This document shows positions 1 through 12,880 of a DNA stretch of 64,000 nucleotides, one piece after another (the stretch's first letter is position 1; every line of letters begins with the position of its first letter). The notes below the pieces were generated by a model, which saw only the letters and a list, made by a program, of their open reading frames with translations, was not told the DNA's origin and did no database searches. The stretch covers positions 21,696,057-21,760,056 of the forward strand of contig CM037871.1 in the NCBI GenBank assembly GCA_021292105.1, in the 5' to 3' direction. The translations under genes were made by a program, and so were the position numbers. This stretch comes from Anadara kagoshimensis (lineage: Eukaryota; Mollusca; Bivalvia; Arcoida; Arcidae).

Positions 1-1042
1 GCAAGATTCTATGGAATAATTACATTGTCATAGGTAACAAAACAAATTGAACCAACATATAATATTGTTCAATAGGAGTGGTTTAAATCTGAAAAACGTT
101 AAGCATCTTGTTAAGAACAAAGAGGTCTTAATTAAAATGAAGAGTAAAGCACCCAAGTTGTATAAATAATCATTAATATCAGGTTAGTGTTCTGTGCAGA
201 CCAAAATAGTCAAACTGCGTGTGAAAAAAGAATTTATTTCAATTTAAAACATAAAGTGCAAACAATGAATTGATGACATACATGTACCTTACTGAGTAAA
301 CGATCACGATTTTCAGACTAAAGCAAAATTACCTTCCTGATTGCAACAGAATAATTTAAGTAAAGCAATTTTGGAAATAATTTGCAAACCCAAATGTAAA
401 CTAAGTGTTTAAAAAGGTTGAAGAGAATAAAAACTGTCACCTTAAAAAAAACATAACAAAAAGCATTAAAAATAATCTATATAGAGTTGATGAGAAGTGG
501 TATTATCATCAAGACATTGATTTTAGGAGAGTAAAATACTTAATAGTGACAACAATCAATTGATGGTGGTAGAAGGTGCAAAAATAAACGTCAGTCCTTC
601 AAGTACTTCACTGAAATCATTGTCAGATTTATCCTTTTCTTATACTGCATTAAACCTTTTAAGTATCCAAATAATATATTACAATACTGTACAATGTACA
701 CTAACAGACGAATCTGTCTAAACCAAACCGCTGAAGGACTGAAAACTCATTTTTGTAAAGGCAATATCTGAGTAACAATTCTGTTTTTGACAGGTTTTTG
801 GGTTTACTCGAGCTCAGAACCTGCAAGTCTGGTGGTATTGAAAGCAAAATGACAAACAGTGACAAACAATTTCATAAGCATTGAGAGCAGAACTTGAACG
901 AAAGCAAAAACAAAACATAAGATTTATAAGCAGCATTGAGCCATCAGTAAAAGCAGTAAACCAATAGAGACAATTAGACAGGCAGGCAGGCAGCAACAGT
1001 AGTAGTATGACATGACAGATAATCTGGATGGTAAGATTTTAC
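1..1042. other. ASH1L intron, partial
   Basis: AT-rich sequence between the last visible ASH1L exon and the left edge. I see no exon of the AWS/SET region and no clear repeat here. Confidence 0.5.
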
Positions 1043-1205
1043 CAGATTACTGGTAGAAGTGACCTTATGTGACCACCATATATCATAAGGTAGGACAAAG
1101 TCTACAACTCGCTCTCGTAAATATTTGTCAACATGTAGGGGTGGAGCAGGTAGTAGCCTGAGACCATGCTTTTGGACCACTCCTCTAGAATACACCACCT
1201 TTTCT
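1043..1205 (-). CDS. ASH1L: ASH1L exon leading into the AWS/SET region
   Basis: Encodes EKVVYSRGVVQKHGLRLLPA then PPLHVDKYLRERVVDF and VLPYDIWWSHK. This matches the conserved LPAPIHVGKYL...DF.LPYD..W block of ASH1L. The acceptor at 1206 (GCGCAG|A) fits the upstream phase. A better-looking acceptor at 1259 (GATATATTTTCAG) would read into a stop. The 3' border is uncertain: CAT AAG|GTCACT ends at 1064, CTG|GTAAAA ends at 1043. Confidence 0.8.
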
Positions 1206-4200
1206 CTGCGCTACCGGAGGAAGAGCTCTGTTCGTACTGTTCTCTGTTTTTCTTGCAGCTGAAAATATATCAAAATTTAAAAACTTTATAGAATAACATC
1301 TTCAATTTAAAAATAATTCTAAAACGCATTCCCCTAATATAGATTACACAATATACTTTCTAAAAGAAACTATAGGGCAAACACCACACTTGGCTAGACA
1401 GAACAATAATCACTACATATTTTAGATGAATGGTTGCAAAACCAGATGAGAAATCCTGTTCCAACGATTAGTCAAGATTTATTTTATACAATGGGACACC
1501 ACCCCACAGCTTTTTACATTTATTAGTTCTTAATGTCACTGGGTGGCACCATTTGACCCAAGACTTAATATACGGGTATTTTATTCTTTCTTTCATAGCT
1601 AACCTATTATTATTATCTTAGTATAGATCTGTGTTATATAACTCTCTCATCATAACTATTTTTGATACTAGTATACAAAATCAAGAAAAATGTTCTGAAA
1701 TCATTTCTACATAACCTAAATTAACTCTACTGGGAGGGAGTCAGACAGTCTTTGTTTTAATGTTACTGCCAACCATAAACACGTAATGATATTTTTAACA
1801 TCTTTTTACTGTATTGTACTGTCTGGAATCAACCCTGTGACCTCCCACAAACATGAAACAATCTGACGATTACATCAGGATCATGACTGTTCTACTACTG
1901 AATTGGAGCCAAATTACTAAACAAAATTCAATTTAGACACAATTTCACATTTGAAACATTGCCATATTTTTGGTACAAAGAGTAAAATAACACACAAAAA
2001 CATTGTATAATGTGAACAGGTAGCTATACATTAGCAGCACTTAAGAAGAAGAAGATAGTTTTTTAATTTATATTTTGCCAGGTTTAGACTGACAGATGTA
2101 TGTATATTCTTCAGTGTTACATATTTCACACACACACACTCTGGTGTGGTATTTTACACAGTAAATCTATTTTAATACCTATCTAGGTAGGTAATACATT
2201 ATTACATCTAATTATCAACACATAAACCCTGACTACCCTAACACTCTTTATCTATCAGGTGAAACCCATTTTACTTAAACTGCTATTGACCCCTATTTTA
2301 CAGGCTATAATTTCGCCTAAATAATCTTAATAACAAGCCAGTAGAGCAATGTTCTCCTACATAATAAAAAGCTGGGAGAAATATGTATTAAGTGATAAGT
2401 TTAAAACAGCATCATCTAAATCATAATTTAAAATGTATATGATCTGACACTAGTATTAGCCAGCTGAAGCATGAAGAGTAGGAGATAAGATATGGCTACA
2501 CATAAAATGTCTACAGTGTAGTAGTAACTGATTTAGTCTTTAATACCTACTAGATATGTTTATTTTCCGCCACTATCTTGTAAAGAAATACAGTGAAATC
2601 GACTCCCCTGGGAGACCTAATTACCTCTACACTAACAACTATTTAGTGCTAACTGACAAGGTTGTCTGGTAGAGGAGGAGAGGGCAATTCACAAGTTTTA
2701 TTACTTTGTATTGTCAAAACATGTAAACAAGCTTTCAAACTGGCCCCTTCTTTAACAGTCAAAATGAATTATTTTGTCAGTACTAACCACACAATTTGAT
2801 ATTTGTATCAGTTATATACTCTACTACTCTATGTGGTATGTAACTCAATAGCCCTATAATTTTGTCTAGATCAACAAGTGCTTTACATGCTTTACAATGA
2901 TAGTTTAAGATATAGAGAGAAGAGGCATACTACAAAATATTGCATTGGTGGTCCACATATTACATGTACTTTTTTTTTTTTCCAGCCATTTAGAGAGAAA
3001 ATAAAGTGCTCATTGTAAAGACTAAAGATTGAAGACTTCATCTTGTCATTCACAATCATTTATGTAAATTGATGTAAAAATCAATGACAGTTTCCAATTA
3101 CTATTTATTAAATTGTAGAGTATTTGGTAGAAGAGTAGTCACTATTTCCTGCATGCTTTTATGAGGACAGAACCCCATCATAGTACTGAACCAACAATAA
3201 TAATTGCCAAGCGTTTAAGAATGGAATAGGGTATTACTGTAATTGGCTTTATATTTCTATTAAAATATATTAATATATATGTATTAAGCTCAGTCTTGGA
3301 ATGATGAGGAATCTAAAGTGTCTGGGGGAGATTGTTGACCTTGGGCAAACAAACAGGCAAATTTTCTAACACTAGAATTTGTCCAAGTAGGATTGGAACC
3401 CAGTTGTTGTGAGACACTGTTATATATATATTTCAGTCCTTTTGATCACTTGGCCAGCAGTTTGGTAAAAAGTGCAGTAACTATTTCTTACATATTGTTA
3501 TGGGAATGGAACCCATACCTTTACCACTTATAGCATAAATGCTGCACCACCTGACCTAATACAAATAATGGCCAAATGTTAAACACGACATACATGACAT
3601 AACTATGTCTTACAGTGTAAGATTATTCCTTGTTTTACATTATACTGTCAGTAGCAGCAGCTAGCTACCTAGCAGACTGTTGGGTTTACTTGTTTATACA
3701 AGTGTCTTTTAGATTATTGGAATCTTCCCTATGAGAATTTTATTGCTATATCTCTGTCAGTCACAGCTAATCTCCTCCATTTAACACATTTAACTACAAT
3801 ACCTTCCCTATAGTGTAACACTAGCCTTTATTGTGCAATGGTTTTCTTCAAATTCAAAGATATGAGCAAAACAGTAAAAGATATCCTACTTAATCTATGA
3901 ATAATATATCTTATAGTAAAATCAACAATGAATAACTAGCCTTATTGTACTTTATAATTAAATCAATTATATTTAACAGGATTCAAATTAATTTAAAATT
4001 CATTTATAAATTCAACATCTATAATAGTTGTTAAATTTGCAATTTAATGAACAAAAATTTGATCATGTTTATTGAATTTTGACATAAATTTTCAATAACA
4101 ATCTTATACAATTTATAAACCTTGAAGACTAATGCTGAATTAATTGAAAATGAATTATTAATTTATCCGCAAAGTAAGTATTAAATCAATAATGATGTTG

Positions 4201-7200
4201 AAATAACAACACTGGAAAAACTATAAAATAGTATTGATGTACTCTATATACTATTGTAACACAAGATGGCTGTACATTAATGATGGTGGTAGGGAGGTAT
4301 GATAAACAAGGTGACAGTGACCTTTAAATCCAGTAATCTGGTGTCTAGTAACTTTAGACCTTGCCAAACAAGAAACATAAATACTCCACTACATTAAGAC
4401 CAGGAGGATCTTTTCCTATCCCATTGATACACTCTGTAGCTTTATAAACAAAATCAAATTGTTTTAACTGATCATAACCAGGAAGGCAAAACAATTGAAA
4501 CCCATAAATAGACCCTTCAAATCAAGAAGGTAAACCCATAAATACACCATTCAAAGTCAATGTATGAATGAAGTTGATTTCTGAATCATCCAATGAATCA
4601 TTACAATAGGCCAATTATTTAATGACTTTTTATAAAGTTCTATTTAAAGATTCATTCTTATTTCATAGGGGAAACTACCAACATCCTACTTTTAGCAGCA
4701 GTCAAATTGCCCAAGACATTTTAGGGGATTTAAAAAAAAAATTAACCTAAATAGGTCATTTATAAAATCTGACCATCACTCTAGTTTGATGCAAGATTAA
4801 ACAGATGTGCCAATGTAAGTTACTACCAGTAATTTTTAAAAGAATTTCTTCAGCTTAGACTAAGTTGTATCTTAGCATTCCATTCTTCTGTTCTAATAAC
4901 ATTAGTCCATCTTTATAGCGATTGAATTACTCAATGTTGTACAACTTCTTTTCTTAAAGAGGGAAGCCAGATGTGTCAATGGACACATGGGAATTATTAA
5001 ATGTTACTTAAATTGTTCTAACATTGATCCCACTGCTAAAACCCATAAAACTTTACCTAAACTAAACCAGACAGAACAGAAAAAATACACAAATTTAACA
5101 AGCAATTGACTTTGTTTATTTCAGCTGTCACATCTACAGAGAGCTCATTTACAATATACAAACATGTACGCATACCCATCCTACTAAAAAGTATGGCAAA
5201 AACTACTTGTGTTATTCTTTGCACTTGTGGTTAAAATTAATCATCAACATGAAGTCATACCAGAGTGCCACCATACTCATTTGGAATTTTCCTAGTTTTT
5301 AATCACCATTATGTCATCATTTCTCTCAATTATTTAGTTTTAAATGATGTAAATTGATTTTAAATGCTTCAGGATAATAATCTATTTCAGTAGAGTTGAT
5401 CCTGTAATCAAATTCTTGATCTTGTAGTACAACTATTAGTCAATATTTGATGTGAACAGACTTAGAATGGACATTTATGCTCACTTGTCATTTAGAAATA
5501 CAAGGAAATCTGACATCAATCAAATTTAGGGAGCCAAACTATGTTTTAAGACCCATGGGCCATTGGGCCCTCTGCTTATTTTAATTCTTAATTAAACACA
5601 GGGTTACTGTTAAGCTTCTTGTTTGTGAAGAATGAAAACAGTAAGTACAAAAACCCTTTACATTTTGGATGGAAAAAATGCAATAAATTCTGAGAAAAAA
5701 AATATAAGAGAGCAGACTTATTTTAGGAGCCATGAGCTACTGAGTCCATGTTAATTTTATTCCCTGCAAACACTAGGAAGGATTGATTAATTAAATGGGG
5801 TTTTACATCCAAGTCAAGAATATTACAAATATATATCGAAACATCACCAGTTATAGATCAAGTTGCAGAAATTTTACCTTTGCAGTGTGCTCAGTTCTTT
5901 AACGTGCTACACCTGCCTTAACATCAGTTTTTAAGGTCTCTTCTGAAGGACCCTAAAAATTTCATTTCTAAATGCTGTATGCTTGGCAAAAAACAGTCAC
6001 TACCTATTTTCAAATCTTGGTCAGACACTGGTAGTGTTTGAACCCACAACCTCCCACATACAGAGCAAGCACTCTACCAACTGAGCTACCATAGTGGTAA
6101 CACCTGGAAGGAAATTGCTTGTGTTTTGAATGAAAAATATTACAATAAATTCAGAGTTTTGTTGATGTTATTAAATTTTATAATCAACTTACTCATCTTC
6201 CTTGTAATAGTCACAAAACAACCCCATCTTCTGGTAATTCTTCTTTGCAAGGTGGGGTAACTCTTTCTTACTTGGTAGCACTTTATTAACAACAGGAGCA
6301 CTGCTGAAAACAAAACTCAGCATTCAAAAGAGGACACATACATATCCATTTTAAAGAAGGACCTTGATGGCTCAGCAGCCACCTTGAGGGTGGGAGGTTG
6401 CGGGTTTGAACTGCAGTCTGGTCATATACAACTTAACACAAAGCTTTAATATTTGAGGCATACTGCTTCTTTGCCAATTGCTCAGTATTAAGAAAAAAAT
6501 ATTAGGCTCTCACTGAATCATTTTTTGGGATCAATATTTTGCCCCTTCACAATTTAAAATCTTATGGTTTTTTTCACAATCACTTTGCCAATTTTCACAA
6601 TTTTGAAAATTTCAGCTTTTAAACCAGTAAATTTTGAGTTTTCTATCTGCCAATTTTCACAATTTTGAAAATTTCAGCTTTTAAACCAGTAAATTTTGAG
6701 TTTTCTATCACTTTTTTCACAATTTTGGCCATTATTTTTTACAAATGCAAGTATCCTGTTCCAATTCACAAAAGTGTGTGAGAGCCTTGGGTTCATCCAG
6801 TGTCAGTATAGTGTGACTAGGTAGTGGTATGCTTGCAAGCTAGCACCTTAAAGTTGCCCAGAGTAGGCACTAGTGCAAGACAGACCATAAAACAAAATTG
6901 CACAACTCACACATATACAGACATGTTCAGACATTAATCTTTAAAGATTAATAAACTTTATTTTGTCCAGAATAGTTGAAAATTGCCATTGCAGCATTAA
7001 ATAGCAATACAACAATGTTTTCAAGATGACCAAACAATACTAAAGCACTGGGTGCATAGTGGCATGTGATTGCCAAATCCTGTGACAATTCACTTGTGGC
7101 ATATCTTTTATTGAAGAGGAAACATGGTATATATTTAAAGTAGGTTTAATGGGTAATATTTATAAAAAGAGTTGTCAAAAAACCATTTATGTGTGCCTAC

Positions 7201-10200
7201 ACATTATTAAGTCCAAAAGCAATTTTAACTAAAATTGTTCACTGGACTCTTGATGCTCATACCAGGGTTAAGAAACTCTTCTGAACTTTTAAGTACAGAC
7301 AAGTTAACTATGAAGCAGACTTTATAAATATTAATTGCAATTTGGCATTATATACATTATTTTATAAGGTTATACTTACCCTGACTTCTGTGACTTTTTT
7401 GTTCTTCGCTTTTTCATAGGTTCTGTTTCTTTAGTATTATAAATATCACAAGATTTTTGTTTTTGTCCCCCTCTCTGTGGAGGACTTTGTTCATTATCAG
7501 AGCACACAGAACGTATCACAGAATCAATGGTTTCACTAACACTATCCGACGATGAAGTATTGCACATATCTCCAATTTCTTGTTGTTGAACCGTTTCCAT
7601 GGGTACCTGACCATCCTGTAATCCTGAATGAGATTTCTTCCTATGCACTATTTTAGTAAATCGTTTATGTTGATTTTTATTCACACTACTAGTTCTCGGT
7701 CTACCAACTTTCCCATACTTCTTTTTCCCTTTAACTAACAGTCTTGATTTGATCTTTTCGGCGACCATCGCTGGTTGAGATTTTGGATTTGTGTCAGGAT
7801 ATGATAAATGTTTTGGTTTTCTTCCTCTCTTTTTGGGCAATATTGCAGCAGCTGCCTGTAATTGGCTACACTCTGTACATGACAATGTCTCTGTATGGCT
7901 TTGTTCTACATTTTCTTTAACACTTTCGTTTTTGGCACTTTGACCAACAGCACTCTGATGGTGTACATCCATTGAATTAACACTACAATTTTGTTCTTTG
8001 TTAGCTGGTAACACTTCAGTGTCTGTGTTTGTAGACACAGAAACTGTCCGACATGTCAGATCTTCTGTACTGTTCTTTGGTATAACAGTATTGTCACAAT
8101 TTTTGTTCACATGGCTTGCAGCAGCGGGACTTAAATCACATGTATCTGTATGAACACTTACATTCTTTGGTTTATCACAGCTGGTTTGTGTGGAGATCTG
8201 ACCTGAAAATATACAGATAAAAATACGATTAAAGGTCCTGTATATAATGCTTTAAGTGTCTGTTTTTTGACTTGCAAGAGTGAATGCATGTGTTCCACAC
8301 GCAAGTCTGGTCTGTTTGACCATTGTGCATTGGAATTTCCAGTTACAAGAAATATTGATGTGATAAGAAACCATGTCAAATGTCATTGGTGATTATTTGG
8401 TGTAACCAATGACAATGCTTGTTCTCAAATGAAAAATTGCAATAAAAATTTTCATATCTGGGGTCACAGTATCAAATATTTCAAAAGAAACTCGAAGGCC
8501 CTTTCATTTAGTTTGCATGTCAATGACCAACAAATACTAAAAGTCAACATCACATTTTTTGATTGTTGAAAAAGGACAATTCATGTATATATAAATTTTC
8601 AAATACAAAATGTAAGCAATAATTTTCTATAGAGAATTGTTTATAGTGTTACCTGGAATATCTGGGCTTGGTAATGGATTTTTCCTTGGTCGACCAACTT
8701 TTTTCTTTTGAGTTGATATTACAGGTTTAGATGTTGTATCTTGTGCAGATTGGGAAGCTGTTGGACTTAAAACAGAGGAGAAGAGTTTGTGTCTTTTCTT
8801 GGGTGGCAAGCATTGTTGCTGGCTACTACTAGAATGTATGTCAGGTTGAGTTTTTAATCGCTCATCTGATACACTTCTCTTCCGTATTATCTTACTCTTT
8901 TCCTTTGATTTCCATTTCTCCAGCATGACTTGTGTTTGTTCTCTCTTACTTTTGAACTTTTTAATCTTCTCCATTTCAAACCCACCGAGTAATCTGGGGT
9001 CTTTTTTCTTGGATTTGACATTAATTCTAGATATCTTAAATATGCTTGGTAACGGAACTTCTCCAGGTTTAACTCTCAAAAATGTGTCTTCCTGTTTAGA
9101 TATTGCCAATAAATGAAAATTGTTCACAACATACTGTAAATCAGTTTCAAACATTGGATCAACAATGTTCTTGTGCTTCGACTTGAAGTATAAAATCTTC
9201 TTTCGTTTTTTAGGTCGTTTGAAAAAGCCTGCTAATCCTCTAAATGGAGTTGATGGACCACTATGAGCACTACTACTTGTATTGGAATCCAATGAACCCT
9301 GGGAAGTACGATGATGGCTATGTTTATCAATAAAACCTAATGTTGTCTTTGCACTTGCTAACCTGAATCTTGATGTAAAGCCTCCATGTCGAGACAATCC
9401 ACTGTATCCCAAATGTGACCGATTCTTTTTCCTTCCTGGCTTGCTTTTTCTCATCATAACATGAAGCTTTGGTTTGCGTATTTTGGGTAGTATTCTTTGA
9501 CTAGTTTCCGACATTGAATGGGGAACAGGAAAGAGTGTTGGTTCAATAGTAGCCAAATCGCTATCTAAAGTAAAATTGTCTAATGTTCCTTCAGGTTCAT
9601 CTTCAACTTGTTGGAATTGAAAATTAATGGAGTCATGTACACTCTGAACAAGAGAATCCAAATCACCATCTTCACTGCGTCTTAATGTTGTATCATTGAA
9701 CAAATTTTTTTTGTATTTTTAATCTGAGTAGTGGTGGCATTATCAGGTAATGGATGCTTGCGTGGTCTACCCACTTTACGTTTACCAGACCCTGAATCAC
9801 TTGATTTTGCTGGTGATATATCAGAGAAATCTGCAGCTATTTGTTCAACAGACAAATTCTGTGTTATGATTTCAGGGAACAAACTGTCTAAATCTATATC
9901 ATCTGTTGATATATTTAAAGAGTCCACTGGTAAACTGTTTTCTTCTGGCAATGTATCTATTGGGGAAGACAACTTACTAGTAACATTACCGCTAGACAGG
10001 TAATTTTTCCCTTCATTACCAATATGTGCAGCTGATGAATTCTGAATTAATTTAAGTTGTAATTTCTTTTTAGATACAGAACCTTTGGGACGACCGGGAC
10101 TTTTTTTCAGCTTCACAACCTCATCCATTTTAGGTACTTTTGGTGGTCTACCTGGTCCTCTCTTCTTATTCAGAGGTGGTCTACCTGGACCTTTCCGTTT

Positions 10201-12880
10201 AATTAAAACAGGTTTTTGTTGTACTGGGCGTCCAGGGCCTCTTTTCTTAAGTTTTGTTCCAGTAATTTGAGCTTTTGTTTCTGTGGACTTGACTCTTTTC
10301 TTATACAAACGTTTCTTGACGGCTAAAATTGGTTGATTAAGTGATGGTTGTACATCGTCATTACTCCCAGCCAGGTCACTTAAACATAAAGCACTATATT
10401 CTATTTCTGTTGGCACTACAGCTTCATTATGATCAGAGGTGTCAACCTGAACTGGCATCTTTCCTGTATCTAGTAATGTACTCTTTTTGTGTAGTCGTAA
10501 AAATTCTGCCCTCTTTGGTAAACGGCCTCTACCTTTCTTTTTCCCTGGTGATAAATGCATTGAGGTTTCAAATGTTTGTATTGGATTAATGTTAGTTTGA
10601 ATAGTGATACTATGATCATATGGTTCATTGTCAGTATTGGTGTGATTTGTCTTTGGTGATGATGATGAAGTACTTGGTTTTGAGCTATTTGGGACTGGAG
10701 AGATTTGCGGTATTATATCAGGGTAATTTGTAGTAACTGATGTTGATGGTAAAGCTGCTGAAGTCTGGATCTGACAAGGTTCATGAAAATTATGCTGATG
10801 TGATAACCCTGTATCAGACAAGTTGCCAGATCCAGGTGATTCATTTCCTGATGGTGAACCAGCTATTGACTGAATTCCACTATCAGGAGACACATTTGAT
10901 TCCATAGTATCTAGCTGTGACAAGTTCTCAACATGATCAAGATTCCCTGATCGTGAACTTTCTATATTTTGTTCTATATCATCACTGACTGAAGCAAGCT
11001 CTTTATTTTGTACCTGAACACTATTCACAATAGTCATGAGATTTTCTCGATCAATTTTTTGAAACTCTGGTAATTTTTGTGGTTTAGATTTTGCAGATTT
11101 AGGAGGCCGTCCACGTTTTTTAATTGGCCTCTTCTCCACTTTATCTTCTGTCTGCAAGACAGTCATTGCAGACATTTTTTCAAATATATTGTCATGTGAT
11201 TTTACAACATCCGTCTGAGAAACCTGAACATTCTGAGAACTTTCAGGCAACTGGCTATTGTCCACTCTTTCAGTTTCCATTGCAGTGACTTCTGTAGACG
11301 ATGAATGATTAACAATTTCATCATTACAAACATTAGCTGTCAACTGATTAACACTGTCAGAATTAGAACAAATTTTGCTAGTATCTGAACTCTCCTCATT
11401 CTGACCAAATTTACTTTGGCCATCTAATACTTGTGATTCCTTTGTAATTGTAGCCCTATTATAGTCCTTTCCAACATTATCATTATAGTCCATTTCAGTA
11501 TTTGAATCTGTGAGTTTCTTTGACTTGGATTTCTTTCTCCCTTTGTTTCCAACAGATTTACCACCAATCCCACTAACAGCTTCATCTACACTTTTTACAA
11601 CCATATTGTGTTCACTTTGTTCTTTTTGTCGTTGCAACCTTTCAACATTTTGTTCTAACACAACTGAACAACCTTTAGTCACTTGCATGCTATTTGTGTC
11701 ACTACTTATCGATCCATAAACCTTCTCTTGTAGTTTTGAATCTGGAATTGAAGCACTTGTCTTGTTACTTTGATCAACAGTTTCTGAATCAGTCTTTTCT
11801 TTGTGCAATGGTGCTGTTACTGAATTATCACTTTTTCCATCCGTACATGTACTTTTAATAAAGTTTTGGAATGAATTTTGGAAATTGATTTGATTAGCTG
11901 CAGCATTAGAAGTACTCCCTCCTTTCCCAATAGACTCCTCATTATTTTTGGATTTATCATCACTATTGTTTGAACTTTCTGTAGACTTTGTATTCTGTGA
12001 TGTCATTGCACTTGTTTTGCTCGAGTTCTTTCTCACATATTGGTTAAATGCTGTTCTGGAGGATTCCTGAAAAAGTATGGTAATGTAAATAGAAAATACA
12101 TAACTTACATTGTATATATAAATTTGTATACTGTTAAACAGGAGAATCTATTGTAAATTTGAGAGATTATCAAGAAATGAATATTCTAATTTAAATGTAA
12201 TTCATTTGCATAATTTGAAATGATCACTAGATGCAAAAAATTAAAATAGAAATAGAAATACTTACCGGTACAATATTATTTTATTTACTTGTGTGATCAA
12301 TCTAAACATAAAATCTCAAATTTGAACAAAGATAAAAAATACATAGTTGTAAAGTTCACTAAATGTATGACAATAAAAGTTACGAGTTTGAATTTTAAAG
12401 AATACATTCACTATATCTATGGCACTGTCACCAAGTTTCTGTTTTTAGTGGGTTTTAGGTTATTTTTACTTATGGTAAAACATATACTAGTATTCCAAGG
12501 AGCTACAATTAGTCAATTAATACCATGTACTATAGCAAGTAAAACTTAAATGACATATATACCTCTGTATCTACAGCGTATGTTGACGACATTGGACTAT
12601 CTGATTCCTCTTGATTTAACCGTACGACCATGTTCCCATCCTCAGATGCAGGTGATGCGGCTGATTGTGATGATGAGGAATTTTTTCTTCGAGCTGAAAT
12701 CTTGAGTTTAATCTGTCCTTGCGCAAAATTAGCTTCTTGAACTGAAAATTCTTTTTCAGGAGAAGACTTAAATTCTGTATCTGAATTTGAGGTTGATTCC
12801 CCGCTATTGGTACAAGAATCTTTTTTATCATCATTGGAACCTTCAACTAATTTACTGTCAATGGACCCAGCCCTACTCAT
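1043..12880 (-). CDS. ASH1L: ASH1L histone H3K36 methyltransferase, N-terminal part (gene continues past position 1)
   Basis: Trithorax-group chromatin protein; family members dimethylate histone H3 K36 in the nucleus. Coding exons in transcript order: 12880-12563, 12066-8653, 8202-7380, 6303-6193, then 1205 to about 1043. Phases fit at every junction: GAG|GAA, CCA G|GT, GG|C and GA|A. Family marks, judged against the human protein from memory: an early FSVQEANFAQGQIKLKI block, a basic block ending FKSKHKNIVDP, YQKMGLFCDYYKEDE, and LPAPPLHVDKYLRERVVDF just before the AWS/SET region. At least eight AT-hook cores (GRP or GRK) are present. AWS, SET, bromodomain, PHD and BAH are not in the window. 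The large exon has one frame break in an A8 run (see findings). Identity is firm; the last exon's borders are not. Confidence 0.93.
1206..6192. other. ASH1L ~5 kb intron with decayed repeats
   Basis: No convincing exon on either strand. It contains tRNA-like reverse-orientation segments near 3360-3560, a SINE at 5775-6100, a CA stretch near 2130-2140 and long AT-rich tracts. Confidence 0.5.
5775..6100 (-). repeat. tRNA-derived SINE
   Basis: Read on the minus strand, it opens with an A-box-like GTAGCTCAGTTGGTAGAGTG and a B-box-like GTGGGTTCAAACAC. A ~230-bp body follows (AGGGTCCTTCAGAAGAGACC, GCACGTTAAAGAACTGAGC) and a tail resembling GACTTGGATGTAAAACCCC plus AATCAATC. A second copy of the same family is at 54900-55253 on the plus strand. 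Confidence 0.75.
6193..6303 (-). CDS. ASH1L: ASH1L short exon with the YQKxGL..DYYKEDE motif
   Basis: A 111-nt exon: acceptor TTTTGTTTTCAG|C, donor GATGA|GTAAGT. It encodes SAPVVNKVLPSKKELPHLAK followed by KNYQKMGLFCDYYKEDE. The second part closely resembles the block just upstream of the catalytic region in ASH1L proteins (human has KKKYQKAGLYSDVYK, from memory). Phase 2 in, phase 2 out. Confidence 0.9.
6357..6900 (+). repeat. tRNA-derived SINE interrupted by a TIR insertion
   Basis: The tRNA-like head at 6360-6415 reads GATGGCTCAGCAGCC and GCGGGTTTGAACTGC. The body resumes after about 6790 with CAGTGTCAGTATAGTGTGAC and GCACTAGTGCAAGACAGACC. A relative in the opposite orientation lies at about 51590-51840. 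The middle is a separate insertion (next entry). Confidence 0.6.
6506..6790. mobile_element. Short TIR element nested in a SINE, with a 62-bp tandem duplication
   Basis: The edges are inverted: AGGCTCTCAC on the left and GTGAGAGCCT on the right. Inside, a 62-bp unit starting TGCCAATTTTCACAATTTTG is present twice in tandem, at 6586-6647 and 6648-6709. It looks like a non-autonomous DNA element; no target duplication is clear. Confidence 0.5.
7380..8202 (-). CDS. ASH1L: ASH1L exon, further AT-hook region
   Basis: Acceptor TATATTTTCAG|GT, open frame starting G-QISTQTSCDK, donor GTAAGT at 7379-7374. Encodes about 274 Ser/Thr/Lys-rich residues with AT-hook-like KKRGRKPKHLSY and KVGRPRTSSVNK and a basic end, KKRRTKKSQKSG. 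Both ends are phase-compatible with the neighbouring exons (phase 1 in, phase 2 out). No folded domain is evident, as expected for this linker of the family. Confidence 0.88.
8653..12066 (-). CDS. ASH1L: ASH1L giant AT-hook exon (one frame break)
   Basis: A ~3.4 kb exon from acceptor CTTTTTCAG|GAATCC to donor CCAG|GTAACA. The first ~780 codons are Ser/Asn/Asp-rich and disordered. They carry AT hooks such as KKRGRPPKSAKSK, KKRGPGRPPKVPK and KVGRPRKHPLPD. The next ~350 codons are basic and include FKRPKKRKKILYFKSKHKNI, VPLPSIFKISRINVKSKK and another hook, KVGRPRKNPLPS. The two parts sit in different frames that meet in an eight-A run (T8 on the plus strand, 9705-9712). One extra A would join them into a single reading frame. 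Both sides keep family-like sequence, so this is an exon with an assembly or allelic indel, not two genes. Confidence 0.9.

Noticed and set aside
8158-8379. 73-codon minus-strand ORF spanning an ASH1L exon edge
   Set aside because: Uses a different frame from the phase-supported exon and crosses its acceptor.
9731-10589. Plus-strand ORFs over ASH1L
   Set aside because: Antisense shadows of the AT-hook region with its biased codons.
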